Part shown: one piece after another, positions 10,601 through 23,450 of the stretch
Layout of the letters: every line of letters starts with the position of its first letter
How positions within the stretch are numbered: the stretch's first letter is position 1
NCBI GenBank assembly: GCA_022885665.1
Contig: JAGQDJ010000055.1
Coordinates: 496,001-560,000, forward strand
Source of the DNA: Triops longicaudatus
Taxonomy: Eukaryota > Arthropoda > Branchiopoda > Notostraca > Triopsidae
Reading direction: 5' to 3'
Length of the DNA stretch: 64,000 bases
Notes under the pieces: model-generated
The model's input: only the letters and a program-made list of their open reading frames with translations
The model's database searches: none
What the model was told of the DNA's origin: nothing
Program-made: the position numbers and the translations under genes

Positions 10601-13570
10601 TTATTGGACAAAATACCAACGTATATAACGTTAAGTTTTCTATTTGTATTATCTATTTATTTACTTTCTCCACCCATGCATTCCTGATGTAGGCTCTCGT
10701 CTATTGTCAGTACCACGAAGCTTTATTTACGTATGTTTCGTTTTACAGATGAAAAAGGCAACAATTTCGACATGCACGGTTCACTTATCTCTCCCAACAG
10801 ACCAGCTAAAGGCGCAAAAAGCAAAGATAATGCAAATGACTCGTTTAAATCATCTGAAGAATTGGGATTTTTAACTCCTTGTCCATTGGAGTTCACACAA
10901 CTATCAAAGGTAACTTCCACTGAGGGAAAATCAAATTAATCATCAGAGTATATTTTCTTTTGTAAATGTAGAAGTCGTTAAGTCCTCCACCTGAAGATAC
11001 AGAAAAAATGGTCGCTAGCCAATACTTCAGCGCAATCCCCTCTCAGAGTTTGAGTCAGATGGACGAATTACTTGGGTTGTGCTCAGGAAAGTTCGCGATA
11101 GGTAAACAAACATAATTATTGAATTCAGAAGTAAGATGAAAAGGCAGGAAGACGAAAATCGGATAGAATACAATATTTAATCCTAGAAACCTTTTTCTTT
11201 CCAGAATCCATTCAAGCTTTCGCCTGATACTCTTGTCTTTTGCTGCGAAATTCTCTATTCTTACATTTTCACCTTGCTTAGGTTGTAATTTTCTTCATGT
11301 AACCATTTATTTTTTATTTTTTCGCAAAAAAAATGAAAAATATTCATTGGTTTGCTGTGTTACGTAGTTGACGATTTTTGTTTTATGCGTTTCGTCTCGT
11401 GAATGTTTAAACTTTTAATGTTTGTTCTGTTTATTGTTCACATACGGATCTTTTATTTATGTATTGTTTTACTTTTATTTTCTCGTGAAATAATAACTGT
11501 TGATTTGTGTAGGTACAGAGGACGTCAGGCTGCATTACTCTCAGACGGAAAATATCTCCCAGTTGTGTTCGGGCGAGTTCACGAGTCAAGTGTCAACCCG
11601 AGAAGAATCCCAGGAAGCTTTTGCCTCGTTGCCTATGCCTACGCAACCTAGTACGTCTCAAGTTCCCATCGAGTCAGAAAGCAAAAAAAAACCTCAATAC
11701 TCGAGGTAAAATGTCCTTTCAAAATATCTTTTGACTCGATTTTTATTTCGTATGGGGGTTTTTCTCTTGGCTTATCAAAAATGTTATAACTCATCCAGGA
11801 TTGTAGTACCCGAGTCTCTGAAGTCTTTAAGAAACGATTGGTCGGACGATGAAGCCGACCGCGTAGCCAGTGACGCTGACAAAGAACCTGAAATGGAAGA
11901 ATTGGTCGTTGAAAACAGCGTGGTGTTAGATCTCGATTCAGACGAAGAAGACGGTTTGGCGAAGAAACCCAAGCGTAAACGGCGTTTGCAGTTCTCTGGT
12001 AAGTTCGTAAAATGCGAAAACGAAAAAATTGAATTTTATGTACTAAGAAGTGGTTTTGCCTGGCGAACGGGTAATTACAGATGATGAAAGCGACGCGGGT
12101 GAAGAGCTGGCAGCTGAAGAGAAGGTTTCCGACGTTGATGAGGATTTTAAGGACTATAAAGAACAAGAATACGAGTCGGATGACAACGAGACGCCAGCCA
12201 AAGCTGTTTCCAAAGGACTTCTGCACAATGGGTACAGATTTTTGCTGGCATCAATTTTAAAAGGAGCCAATTGAATAACCCTTTTTTACGACGCTTTCTG
12301 CTCCTTTAGGCGACTGCGCGAAGATTTCTTGGAGAATGAAGCCGATTTGTCTGGATCTGAACTAGGCAGTGAAGACGAGGATGAAAGGGGTTTGGATATC
12401 CTGGAGGAAGAAGAGGGCGATAAAGAAGAGATTGATGAAGATGAACTGCACGACCAAGTCGGCCGAGTCCATTTGTGAGTAAATTACCTGCTTGTACTGT
12501 GCCGACAGATAAAGGGAAAAAAATATTCTTTGTATAGGAAAACCTTGCTAGACGACGATCAAAGGGAAGTTCGTTTACTGAAAGAGATCCTATTGGAAGA
12601 TGGGGATTTACATAGCGACGGCAAAGGCAGAGAGAGAAAATTTCGCTGGCGAAATATGGGTACTATACCTTCCAAAGTTTCTTTTCAAAAACATTGAAAA
12701 TAGCTAAATAATGAGAAATTTCTTCTTTTAAAGATGAAGGATGGGAAGATGACCCCGGTGGACAGGAAGAAAAAGATACTGAGGAAGATGAAGAAGCGGA
12801 AGAGTGGCGTAAGACGCGTTTTGAACGGGAACGGTGGCTACAAGAAAACGAGAAAGTATGTTTTTTATTTTCTCTCTGTCTCTTTAAGTTTTTCTCGTGG
12901 AATTTACGTAAAGAATGATTTTATTTGCGCTTTAGAAAAACGTTGCGGTGGAAGCTGAAGAGGACGATCTCTTATTAATGCAGTCTGACAGTTCAATTTT
13001 GAAACTGAACGTGACGAATTTTAAGCGAACGTGGATAACCAAGAACCAACCTGTCGTAGAGAAAAATTCAGCGTCTACGGCCAAAGAGAAAAGTGTCAGC
13101 CGTCTTCTTCCTGCCTCGCCTGATGCTAAACAAAAGCTTTTGTTAACGGTATACCATCTTTACTGTGATTTCTTATTTTCGTTCTTTGGGTGCCAAGTTT
13201 TAACAACTGTGCAAGTTTCTAATGTTTAGGATTTTTTTCTTCTTCTAACAGAAGCGTGGCTCGTTTCTGAGTCGCGGAGCGAATCTTTTAACGAAAATGA
13301 CATCGCTAGGGAAAGGACCAGAGTCCGTATCGCTGGGACCCAAAAATTCAAGAAATTTTACCTTTGCAGCCAGAAGTCCGGAAAAGAACCCCAAACCGGA
13401 GGTAAATTTGATATTTTAATTTTCGGGGTAGGAAAAAGTTGACTGTCTTCCGGTTTTATTTTTAACAGTTAAAGCGTGCGCTTCCGCCGGCGAAGAAAAT
13501 CAAGATCGACCGAAATTTAAACGTGGCAGACATGAGCAAAAGTGCCAGTGTTTTCAAACATTTTAACTAA
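7684..13570 (+). CDS. CLSPN: Claspin, replication checkpoint adaptor, complete
   Basis: Nuclear adaptor that lets ATR phosphorylate Chk1 and that travels with the replication fork. 17 exons: 7684-8298, 8363-8494, 8555-8751, 8810-9640, 10033-10232, 10310-10525, 10749-10909, 10972-11101, 11513-11705, 11799-11998, 12081-12231, 12310-12474, 12538-12659, 12734-12855, 12936-13148, 13252-13401, 13469-13570. They sum to 3900 nt, 1299 aa (human about 1340), with phases consistent at every junction. Diagnostic regions are LLELHSTSQRLLR...VTLPYHKPK (from residue ~250); two Chk1-binding motifs, DELLGLCSGKF (~815-825) and TENISQLCSGEF (~839-850); RLREDFLENEADLSGSE; and HSDGKGRERKFRWRNM. The rest is highly acidic and Ser-rich, as is normal for the family. 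Vertebrate claspin has three Chk1-binding motifs; I see two clear ones. Several exons are too short or acidic to be recognised by open frame length alone. Confidence 0.95.
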
Positions 13571-14564
13571 ATAATGTAAGTTTGTAACCAAAATGTTTAA
13601 TGTTAAGTATTAATACAAATAACTAAGTTCTGTATAAAGAAGTGTCTTATGTCATCTTTTGACATAACCGACAACATAAGCCTCTTAAGAAAGCGAAATC
13701 TCTTATTAGGCATTCTCCCGGTAATCTGACAGTGATGGTAGGTTTAGCTACATTTTCCTATCTTTTCTGGTTTACACAAAAGGAGATCTGAAACATTACC
13801 CTGAAATGTGGAATCGGCAAATCATAAATTGCCAAAAAATTACAGGCATCAGTAGGCCTATTTTCTTGTCAAATCGTTTCGGTCAGTAGAAAAGACGCCG
13901 TAATCTGAAATATTGTTATTTCTTGCTGTTCAAGGCTGGTTAGTTTGACAAGTGTGAATAATCAGAAATTCCAATACCGTTTATTGCAGACTTTAACATA
14001 TTGAACTCGACGCTATGGTGACGTCTCAGTCAAGCATCGGGATAATATTTAATCTAAAACTACGCACTAGTAACTATTTAATTTGCTAAAACTGCTCCTG
14101 TGCTTTTAAGAAACAGTTACAGATGTTCTGTTAAGTAACAAGTGATTAATTTGTAAACCGACATCTCGTTGTGTTGTGTATTGTTTCTATAGCAATATGT
14201 ACCGCCACGAACGTGCGCCGTTTCTGTCCTTGTTTGCTTGAAATCGGCTACGGTTTCTCCTTAGTTGCTATCATTGTAAACAATGTGTTCATCCGAAACT
14301 TCGACTTTCACAATCCGTAAGTTCATGTGTGCACACAGGTAAGATCAAAATTTAATAGTTTTGTACATTTTACTGTCTTAAGCGCTGGAACCGCAAGTAA
14401 AAACTGGAAACTTGCTTCACTACAAACGTAAGTAACATATAATGACACTTAATTTGTAAACTGGAAGTGTAATTTATTAGTCATTAGTCAGTACTCATGA
14501 TTCGCTATTCTTTGCTATGTTTGCACTGTGTTTCACAAATGAAGAAAAAAGTAAAGAAAAAATT
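13571..14564. other. Intergenic between claspin and tRNA-Ser
   Basis: No canonical AATAAA close to the claspin stop. Apart from the short candidate exon at 14283-14316, I see no coding signal. Confidence 0.4.
14283..14316 (+). CDS. Candidate first coding exon of the plus-strand PH-domain gene
   Basis: ATG followed by 11 codons (MCSSETSTFTI) and one base, then a strong donor C|GTAAGT. The phase (1) is exactly what the PH exon at 15275 requires, giving TIRRFIGSNWHEVY across the junction. If right, the tRNA-Ser lies in intron 1 on the opposite strand. Support is phase and donor strength only. Confidence 0.3.
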
Positions 14565-14646
14565 CGCAGCCGGTAGGATTCGAACCTACGCTCCCAGAGG
14601 GAATCTGATTTCGAGTCAGACGCCTTAACCACTCGGCCACGACTGC
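14565..14646 (-). tRNA. tRNA-Ser: tRNA-Ser (anticodon CGA, codon UCG)
   Basis: 82 nt without CCA. The acceptor arm GCAGTCG pairs with CGGCTGC (one G-T pair) and the discriminator base is G, as in Ser tRNAs. The anticodon stem TCTGA/TCAGA carries the loop CTCGAAA, anticodon CGA. A class II variable arm (TCCCTCTGGGAG) and the B box GGTTCGAATCC are present, as is the A box TGGCCGAGTGG. A T6 run directly downstream on the minus strand serves as the Pol III terminator. It looks functional. Confidence 0.96.
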
Positions 14647-15274
14647 AACGAACGAATATTTGTCACTGTTGTTAATAAAAGTAACGCATTAGCAAGCTTG
14701 AATGTAACGCAAATAGCAAGGGAGTTAGGATGGTTTTTATTCCAATATGACGGTGTTGATTCTCAGAAAATGACCGAGCTAGAGAGATTTCAGAAACTAT
14801 ACCGTAAACTCTCGCCCATCTACTTTCTATACTATTTGTATATAAAATAATTTATAATGTTCCAGGAAATCAACATGGATTATGTTATTTTAACACAACG
14901 AAGCAAAGTTCTTGTGCATTTGTTCAGCTCGTTTAAATTTTCTTTAAGATTACGACCATCAGAAGTATAACGCTTTACGAAATTACCAATTTATGTCGAC
15001 ATTGACGATAGTTAAATGATAAAATTATAGATTTTGATGGATTCTCTTAAAACCAGATTTAATTTTCAACCCGTTCTGCTTGCATTGCGGTTAATTTTGC
15101 GAGCATATGGCGCAGGCAAGGTGGCGCTTATTTTTATTGAACTTGGCACCATTGTGAAGACATTAAAGGCACACGCTGTCTACGGTCTGGTTTCGTCTAG
15201 CCAACACCCTTTGATTGAAGTGAACGTTTTCACTACCTCTTTTTTTTTTTCCTTTTCTATTGTCAATTTCTAAG
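14647..15274. other. Spacer between tRNA-Ser and the first PH exon
   Basis: AT-rich. Ends in a T11 run and a pyrimidine tract leading to the acceptor TTTCTAAG at 15274. The plus-strand open frame from 15034 shows no homology and no phase-1 donor, so I do not take it as coding. Confidence 0.4.
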
Positions 15275-16844
15275 GACGCTTTATTGGCTCAAATTGGCAC
15301 GAAGTTTACGCAGTTCTATATCAAGATAGCACCTTGGCCTGGTTCAAATTCGCTTCTCACTACCAAGCCGAGGATGGGCTTCGATTGCGTGAAGCGCCCG
15401 AGTTTATTGCCGTGGGCCAGTTCACAGCTCGTGTCCCCGGTCGTCCTGAACTTCCAGCCAACGTGAATTTTAGTCAGTTAATGGTTTTTGGTACGCGTCA
15501 CTCGCGCTACCTTTACTGGTTTATGGCCCGCTCCGATGATGAAGTTAAGTAAGTATACCATGAAGAGACACCTAGCCTGACCCTGACGTTCATTACTCCA
15601 ACGACCCCGCCCTTTTCTCACTCTTGTCTTAATTGCTCTCCCGTACCATCATTCCCGGACTCCCCAAGTGCTTGGATGATCGCCATAGCCAGTACGGTAA
15701 GCAATCATGCAGAAATCATAAAAACGCAATCAAACCTTTACAAGTTTCTTTTTCTCTTTGTGTTTTTGGTATACAATCTATTTGCCTACGTAGCTGCCAG
15801 CTTCGCCGGTACCAGCTTCCGCTCCACCCATGTATAGTGAACAGCCAAGTAAGAGTTTGTGGCGGCACTTTCTCTGTTTTATTAAAGTGTTTTATTGTAA
15901 TAAAACGCACGTATTACGAGGCGAAAGCCTGCGGCGAATCTGCTGTGTAACTTAACAAAGTATGAGACTTAAATTCACTGTGGTGTCTACACGAACTAAA
16001 GCACACACGTGTCTTCATTTCACGTGTCTTCCTCGCGGCATTAAATGGCTACACCGAAGCAACGCTCTGACGCTATAAGCTACCTCCGTTACAAGTGAAG
16101 AGTCGTATTAGAAACGCATGGTGGATTTTACCATGGCAATATACTTGGTCACGCAAACAAGGTTGAATAATTCCTAATTTAGACGCGAAAGACTGCCGTC
16201 CTTGGTTGACGCTAGAACACTTGATTTCTCACTATTTTTCGTCACTTAAAACGTCTTGTTACATATAATGCACGGATAAGGTTTTGTTAGTCGTGTTATC
16301 TAAACTATTTTTTATAGCAACAATGCCTCAGAGCCAGCTATACGAACCAATGCCACCGCCGAATCAGACATTCAATACCCGACCATTGCAGATGGAAAGC
16401 AATTACCCTCCTAATCGCGTGATAGGCTACCCCCATGTCGGTCAAGTGCCTCAGACAGTCGTAGTCCAAAATAGGGACTCTGGTGTTGGAGATCTCGCGG
16501 CTGGCATGATGTTAGGCGCGGCGCTTTCCAGTATAAGCCTTCCATCGTTTGGTTACCACGGCTTCGGATGGGGTTGCGGTGGTGGATGGGGTTTCCATGC
16601 CCAAAGTGGCCATATGGGTCCCAGTTTTGTCAACAATGATGTCAACGTTACCAACAACTTTAATATCCACGAAACCGTGGTCAATAACGATGTCGAGTTT
16701 ATTGACCAAACCAACAACTTTCTACCAGGAGTCACCAACTTTCAGCCCGAAAGTAACAATTTCTTGCCCGACACTATTGAATTCGACGGAGGTTACGATG
16801 ACGGTGGATTTAGTGGCGTCGACCCTGGCTTGCTGGATTTTTAA
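15275..16844 (+). CDS. PH-domain protein with Gly/Trp-rich tail, paralog A (5' exon uncertain)
   Basis: Exons 15275-15548, 15669-15696, 15794-15848 and 16318-16844 (TAA), phases 1-2-0-1. The first two encode a PH-like fold: NWHEVYAVLYQDSTLAWFK strands, EAPEFIAVGQFTARVPGRP, and a C-terminal helix with the typical Trp (NAWMIAIAST). Then come a short Pro-rich linker (LPASPVPASAPPMYSEQP), a hydrophobic Gly-rich segment (GDLAAGMMLGAALSS), a Gly/Trp stretch (GFGWGCGGGWGF), an Asn-rich region with repeated TNNF motifs, and an acidic end (PGLLDF). PH domains usually bind phosphoinositides or proteins; here that is inference. I do not recognise the family. The paralog at 18323-23450 (minus) shares exon lengths and phases. 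No signal peptide is visible in the supported exons. Confidence 0.8.
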
Positions 16845-18322
16845 GTTCTAATCGCTCTCAAGCATTAAAACAAAATTTATTTTGAGCTGTATCTTCTTAA
16901 GCTTAAGTAAATTACTCTCACTTTTTTATTGGTTAACCGCGAAGGCTTGCGCCAATTGCAGTGAACAGTATTCACATTGCAGGTCAATCTCCTTCGTTCT
17001 CTAATCTGGAATATTTATGTCCGTGGTCGACAGTATTTATTCTGATAGAAGAATTTGGTTATCTTTTCGGAATAATAAAGTCAAAAGTTCTCTTTTTGTT
17101 TGTATTGTAAAACGTTTTTTCTTCAACTACGATGAACAAATTGAAAAGTTGCTTCGAGATATTTTTCCCAACCCAAATCCATGACACAGTTATGGAAATC
17201 TCCGAAAGCCACTAAAAAGCGAGGATTTACACAGTGAATCGATCGAGGGTTCACACATACAAACATACACCGTTTTATACACATGAACGTGATTGGGTGT
17301 GGAATTAGTTGTCCACGTAACACAAACAGTAACAACGTTGTCCTTGAGAATTCAAATATTACAACGTAAGATAATCCATTGGATTTACATTGTCGCCCTT
17401 GCCCTTTTTTTCACTACCGTAAAGAAACGGAATTACCACGAAAGGAATTGCGTCCAGTAAACTCAGTACTTCAAGGGGAAAGGATTTCTTGGTCAAAAAG
17501 CGACTGACGCTTTCATCAAGAGAGTGACAAGGTCAAAGAGGTTACACAGCACAGCTATGCAAATATTTGTCAAAACCATGTAAATAATGTTCTCCTTTTT
17601 TGAAACCGGAAAATTATTGCGCAAACTCTACTGCATCCTTGCTCGCTTGGTTAATTTGCGAAGTAATCTCCTGAAAACGTTTCACCCCAACGAAATTACA
17701 CCTTATCAACCCTTTTTGTACACTTTCCCAGAACTTCTCACGATTTTCGATTGTTTTGAAGAGGACCTGGTAGTTTTGTCAATCTTAGAAAGCTCCATTT
17801 GAGCTGCCACGAAATTCAATTTCCAGTAATAGCTTTGCGTTATTCTCTAAGGACTGCCATAACCCGAACGAGAGAGGGAAAAAATAAGAGGTTGTCTCTT
17901 CTCTAGAGCACGAGATCAGAGATTAGAGAGATAAAGCGAGCCAGAACGCAACGGATGCTACTCAAGTCTCATTCTTTTTTTACTGTCCTGCAACGCTGTG
18001 GGACACTCACACGCATCATACACTCACACGCACTCATTCATGAACGCGTGACTATATCGTTACATATTATTTCGCAACTGAACTGTTATGCTAGTAGACC
18101 GGAACGAAAACACATTCTACAACAGATGATCTTTTGGTTCCCTGGTAGATAAATCTGCCCAGCAACAGTAGCAGGTAAATTGCAATAGACAAATGTCCTG
18201 ATTACAGCATTCGTTCTCATGTAACTGCTTTCACTATAATCCGTCAAAACAGCGAACAAGGTTCTCCCAAATTTTTCGTATAATAACTTGATGATAACCG
18301 AAGGAAGTGTGCGTTTTATATT
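16845..18322. other. Convergent intergenic region between the two PH paralogs
   Basis: Holds the 3' UTRs of both genes. Short open frames on both strands have no recognisable motif and no paralogous partner. No residual exons or inverted-duplication arms are evident, so the duplication does not extend into this spacer at readable identity. Confidence 0.45.
17074..17079 (+). promoter_or_regulatory. Possible polyA signal of PH paralog A
   Basis: AATAAA about 230 nt after the stop codon at 16842-16844. Nearest canonical hexamer on this strand. Confidence 0.35.
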
Positions 18323-21300
18323 TTAGAAGCCAAAGTCGCCTCCGAAATCCATATCGAAGTCGTGGTCGTGGCAATCGTCATAGTACTGGTTACTAGTACC
18401 GGTATTACTGTGCAGTAGAGAATCATGATTGAGCCATGTTTGCTGCTGTTCGTGGTCAATAACGTGAGCTAACGCGTCTTTGCAGGTCCGACTCCACCCC
18501 AGACCGCAGCCCCACACGTGCCCCCAGGACGTTAACCCGGTGGCTAACATGACTCCCGTGGCCAATTCGCCCAGGGATTGAGTCGAAGGGACGGTCGAAT
18601 TTAAGGGAGTTCTGCGTTCAGGTAAAGGTGGAGGAATGTTGGAATTCTGGCCAGCAGTGGTGCTAGATGTGAGAGGCATACTGTTAGTGCCCGCGCAGTT
18701 AGTGCTGCTGGTCAACATGGGGGGACCGGACATGACCCCGAAACAAGGACTGTGCCCACCAGCGTTTTTGGTCTCCAGCAAATACTTGTGCACGTAAGTG
18801 GGCGAGACCAAGGATTTGCCGTTAAGAGGACCTGTTGGAGAGGAAAAGCACACAACAGACAAAAAGAGGGCCTGCTAAGACAAGGTACTCTTGTAAAGTT
18901 CGTCAAGGACTTACGTTGGATGTTGATGGTTTCGTAAATATTGGAAGTAGTGTCATCGATGTCCGAGTAAAGTGCCGGCTCGGGGGGTAAAGGAAGCTGC
19001 CAGTAAGCGTCCAGTATCCGTTTTTCAGGAAAGAAAAATACCATGCTCAATTAAACTTCACTCCCACTGTAGTTATAAATAAGATTTAAAAAAAAAGTAA
19101 TGGAGAAAACTGTTGTTGCTTTTTGGTCCTTTCTGCCTCACAGTGCTCAAGGAAACATAGAAATTCTACTAGACAGTACATAATATAACGTCTGGTTATA
19201 CAATATGCAGCTCAAAAACATTTAGGAACCCTCAGGTGCCTATGGAGTAAGTTACCTACAATTCATATAAACAGCGTTGTCAAAACAGCGGTCAGGACTT
19301 ACACAATTTCTTAAAATAAAAGACAGGGATAGTGTTTTTTCAGTAGTGGGTCCTTTACCGTGACTAACAGCAGAGGGCAAATGAAGTTAATTAGAAACTG
19401 GTCAGAGGTACTACGTACATTTAACATCTAAAAATTTCCGACCGATAACTATCTTCTTTCATTTTACTTTATTCTAATTCTCCTTATTATTATTTTTTTA
19501 AAAAATTTAGACGAACTGCTCTGGTTTGTCCGATTTTTGTTTTTCCATATTAAAAAACAGCAAAAATTCAACCATAGTTGAAAAATTTAATATAAGCATT
19601 TTTCCGGAATAGCTCAAACTAGTGCAGTAACTACTCGTAACTGCAACTTTACTGTAAAAAATTTTTATCTTTACTTATTTATTTATTTGTTTACAGTATG
19701 AAGTCTGACAATTTCCCTTGTTATTTTCCCATAAGTTGTTCGTGTATATTGCGACCTTAAACGGCTCGGGCGATTCAGCAAAAGCCGCTCAATATTCCAC
19801 CATAAACTTTCGATAATAAAGTTATCTCCTGTAATATCTAGTGTGTAATTTTTTGTGAAATGCTCATGGTGAATTTGTACCAAGCGAGCAGAATTTTTCG
19901 TTTTCTTGAAAAAAAAAAAAAATCATGCTCGATAATCAGGTTTCAGTATGCATATAAATACTTTCAACTTATGGTTAGGCGAAAACAGAGTTCAAATTTT
20001 TTTCAGTCAGTTTTGGAGTGACCACTTGAGAAGTTTAGGGACGTTTTGCAGTTGAAGACTCCATTATTCATTGCTGACTTCGAATCCTGCTTTCGCAAAA
20101 GTTATTTTAAAACTACTCTAATGAACCTTCAGGGCGAAAACTTCGAAGTAGTTCTTCTCAAAAGAGTCTCTAATACATTCATAAAATATATTTTTCCCAA
20201 AAAACCTCGATATGCACGAGATATACAATCCACAGTTTTACTGTCGACGATTCAAAATTGTAATTGGCCCAAGCGTAAGAAAAGCGTGCCACGAAATAAT
20301 TGGCTTCGTCGTTTTTTTTCAAATCGCAATCAAGTTTCGAAAACAATATTGATAACTCCTACCGGTTACATCCCGCCTTTTAGTGCAAACCAAGGTCTGT
20401 TGACCATGTTTAAGCGCTCAAGGTAATTAACCCGACACAGTTACTAAATAGCAACTTCGTACAACTAGCTACGTGAATCAGTCCAAGCGGCAAACTAACT
20501 GGTTTAATGGGATCAGAGCAATCATCGGGATCATGAAGCAAAGTAGCAAGTTCAGCCATTTCAGTGAAGTGAAAGTTAAACGTTTAATAATTGAGTTGTG
20601 GTACTTGAAATCAAGGAGGGAGTACAAAATTTGCATTTGCTTCTTTTTATACGCCTTGGTTTTCTAAGTTTTTAGTTCCTTGTTATTAGAAATACAGTTA
20701 AGAAGATATTGAAATAATTACATTGCATGGGTATCAAAATGGAATTAGTAGTTAAGGAAAATCTGGCCTACTCCGCAGTAATACTCAACTTACCCGCTGT
20801 TGGGGCAGCATGGGCACATTTTACTTCAAGAGAAACAAGATATAAAATATATCCCTTATCTCTCATGCAACCGAAAAAAAAATCATAGAGAAAGTGAAAT
20901 GGCCAGTCTAACAAACAACTTAAGACTTAATTCAATATCTCTAAAACTAAGCTCACCAGGCCTTCTGAGGTGAAAACTGCCCGACATGCCACGGTCTGTC
21001 TTCACTACTTACCAAGAATGTACCCATTTTACTTAAATTCGCGTAACGTTTCTTCGCATCACTTTTCCTCCCGACTTCCGCTTCTTCCCTATAACCTCGT
21101 ATTGTCAACTCCGGTCGGCAAGATTCACTCCTCGATAAGGTCAACTTAGGTGCTAATTTTTCCTTGAAGTTGCTGGGGACAAAGCTTGGTATAAACTTTG
21201 AAAGCAGCGTTTCACAAACTGTGGATTGCGACGCCCATGCACGCCGCGAAAGCCTTTTAGGGGCGCTGCGACAAAGATCCAAAAATCAACTGAAATTAAG

Positions 21301-22378
21301 ATTATTATGGTATATTTTTACATGGGTCGCCGCGACCGAGAAAGCATAGAACCCCAGCACTAATGCCAAAGATACAAGGAAGGGGAAACGGCATCCTTGC
21401 TAAATCGAAACTACCTTTTCTCAACCTTGCCTACGTCCAGCGCCTATGTCCGCGTCACTGGCTCAATTACGTTTACTGGGGCTGTGAAATTTATGAAATT
21501 GATGAAGAATTGATTTGGGGTCCGGCGCTGGTGGCACTTTGCCACAATGGCCAATCCCCCCCCCCTTGTAACTTGTAAACAAGAACCTCACCTAATCAGC
21601 TCACTCAGTCTAAGGGTTGTAAATAAGCGAAAGCTCATTTCAATCACATGAACATTTTAGGGAAAAAAATACGCGTGTAAAAACTCCAATACTTGGTGCT
21701 TATTCTGATACAGTAATTTCTTCTTATAACAATTCTCTTTGTAACGAGCTGCTGGACATAGTGAACGGGATTTTAAGTTTGCAAGTTATGTAAATGCAAA
21801 ATAAACCTGTCTGATATATCGAATTTCGGATACATCTAACAGTTTTTCCTGATTCCTGGAGATTTATTATACAGATTCTCGACGAATTTGGATTTTGATG
21901 GAGATGGATTTGTTTTTCACTTCGCGTCCAAATTGTTTTCATAGAATGGCAAAATGCCTCAAGAGCACGACGATTCTCGGTACAAATGGAAGTTAAAATT
22001 AAACAGGAAACTATCCTGCTGCGTGACTGGCATCGTACTGGTCTGGTAATTGCTCTCATTGGTGCTGTACTTTGCACAAGTATTCGTTACTTAGAGTGGA
22101 TACTATTGGAACTGCACTGTACTTAGTAGCCCGCGAATTGAGGGACCAAAGACATGTTTCTAGCGCATTTGCTAGCAAATAATATTTCTTCGTGAGAAAA
22201 AATCAAGTTCTCCAGACATTAGTTCTTATTGGTTTTGATCTCGTCTTACCCGCTCCATTTCTTCGGCTTATCGAGTTGTAAAGATCTTGATCTGCCTACC
22301 TTGGAACATTCTCAAGAGCTCTGTGCCTACTCGAAACGTTTCTGTCTTCGATGTCGTGTTTTCACCACATATATACAT

Positions 22379-22412
<34 letters not shown>

Positions 22413-23450
22413 TTTTTTTTTCAATAAGCCGTGAAGAGCAACGCCAAGTTTACTTAAACTAGACACTTCGTCCTACGCTGCGTTCCGGAATGCCTCCCAA
22501 GAGGCGTTCCGAACTCTGTAGTCAGAATCGGTACCGAGAGCTCGCATTCACTCGTATATAAGAGGGACCTTTTCTCTTGGACTTCCTTAATAATGTGATA
22601 TAAAGCAAGGACAGATAACTTGTCCCTCAGCAAATTAGATCCATGGACTCGACAAGGATTTCAAGCTACTACTCTAACATTTTTCCCTTTGTAAGGACAA
22701 ACTGGTATGTAAGTATTGAATTCTTATGAGGATGTTAAGTCTCACAGCTAACAAAAATTTTACTTCAAATTGAAACAATTTCGCCATGGGTTCCTTATTT
22801 CTTCTGTAGGTAGCACTATGAAGGATTAAACCAATCTGCAAGCATTATTCCGATCGTAATTTCTGATTTTCACCAACATTGAAACGCTATTCCCAGCTTA
22901 TTACGGAAATATTCAGCAGTAGCTTACCGTATTGCTTATGGCAGTCATCCAATCGCTGGAACGCAGCAATGGTGAGAAAAATATAATAATTCTTTAGAGC
23001 TCCTTATGAATAAATCATGTTTGTTCTGTAAACTGAACACTGCACGAATGAAAACGACCAGACTAAATTGATGGAAAGGCTGTTCGTCACTCACATTTTC
23101 TTTCGCCAAAGTGACAAATTGGAATAAGAATAAACGCACTAAAGAAAATAGGTTGATGAATGGTAGTCACTCTTACTTGACCTCCTCTTCGGACTTGGCG
23201 ACAAACCAGTGCACCTTTTGGCGATCTGCGGTGCCGAATGCCATCAATTGCCGCAGGGAACATCCATCGGGCAAGTCGGGGCGATCGGGGATTCGGAGCG
23301 TGAACTGACCGATGGCCATTAATTCCGGCGCTTCTTTTAACAATAGTCCGCCTTCAGGCTCGGGGCGGAACTTATCTTTAAACCACGCCACCGTGCTGTC
23401 TTCGTACAAAACGATGTATTCTTCCCGCCATGCTTTGCTGAATATTCTTC
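18323..23450 (-). CDS. PH-domain protein with Gly/Trp-rich tail, paralog B (5' exon uncertain)
   Basis: Exons 23450-23177, 22955-22928, 18996-18915 and 18831-18323, phases 1-2-0-1 as in paralog A. The PH exon is 274 nt and the next 28 nt in both genes. It encodes REEYIVLYEDSTVAWFKDKF, EAPELMAIGQFTLRIPDRP, LRQLMAFGT and then NDWMTAISNT, clearly homologous to A. The linker exon (LPLPPEPALYSDIDDTTS) is longer than in A. The last exon has a Ser/Thr/Pro stretch, a PPPLPERR motif that could be an SH3 ligand, the conserved hydrophobic segment LGELATGVMLATGLTSWGH, WGCGLGW, a His/Asp-rich region and an aromatic acidic end (DFGGDFGF). Intron 3 is 3.9 kb. The first exon (phase 1 donor) lies upstream of 23450 and was not found. 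Function unknown. Confidence 0.8.
21205..21361. mobile_element. hAT-like MITE fragment
   Basis: Starts CAGCGTTTCACAAACTGTGG followed by ATTGCGACGCCCATG, which resembles the end of Charlie-type hAT elements (TCAAACTGTGGGTCGCGACC). The right end holds GGGTCGCCGCGACC in inverted orientation. No clear 8-bp target duplication remains, so the limits are approximate. Confidence 0.35.
22380..22421. repeat. Poly-T tract
   Basis: 32 T followed by G and 9 T. On the minus strand it is a long A tract and could be the tail of a retroposed element, but no body is recognised next to it. Confidence 0.8.

Larger units (their letters stand above)
18997..22927. other. Large intron of PH paralog B
   Basis: 3.9 kb. 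Contains a hAT-like fragment near 21.2-21.4 kb and a long T tract near 22.4 kb. The open frame at 20046-20426 (126 codons, plus) is rich in Lys/Arg/Phe, lacks any motif and is probably chance. Confidence 0.5.

Noticed and set aside
15034..15273. Plus-strand frame ahead of the PH-A exon as its first exon
   Set aside because: It reads straight through the acceptor tract, has no phase-1 donor in frame and no similarity to paralog B.
20046..20426. 126-codon plus-strand frame in the PH-B intron
   Set aside because: No recognisable domain, composition typical of AT-rich non-coding DNA, no splice partner.
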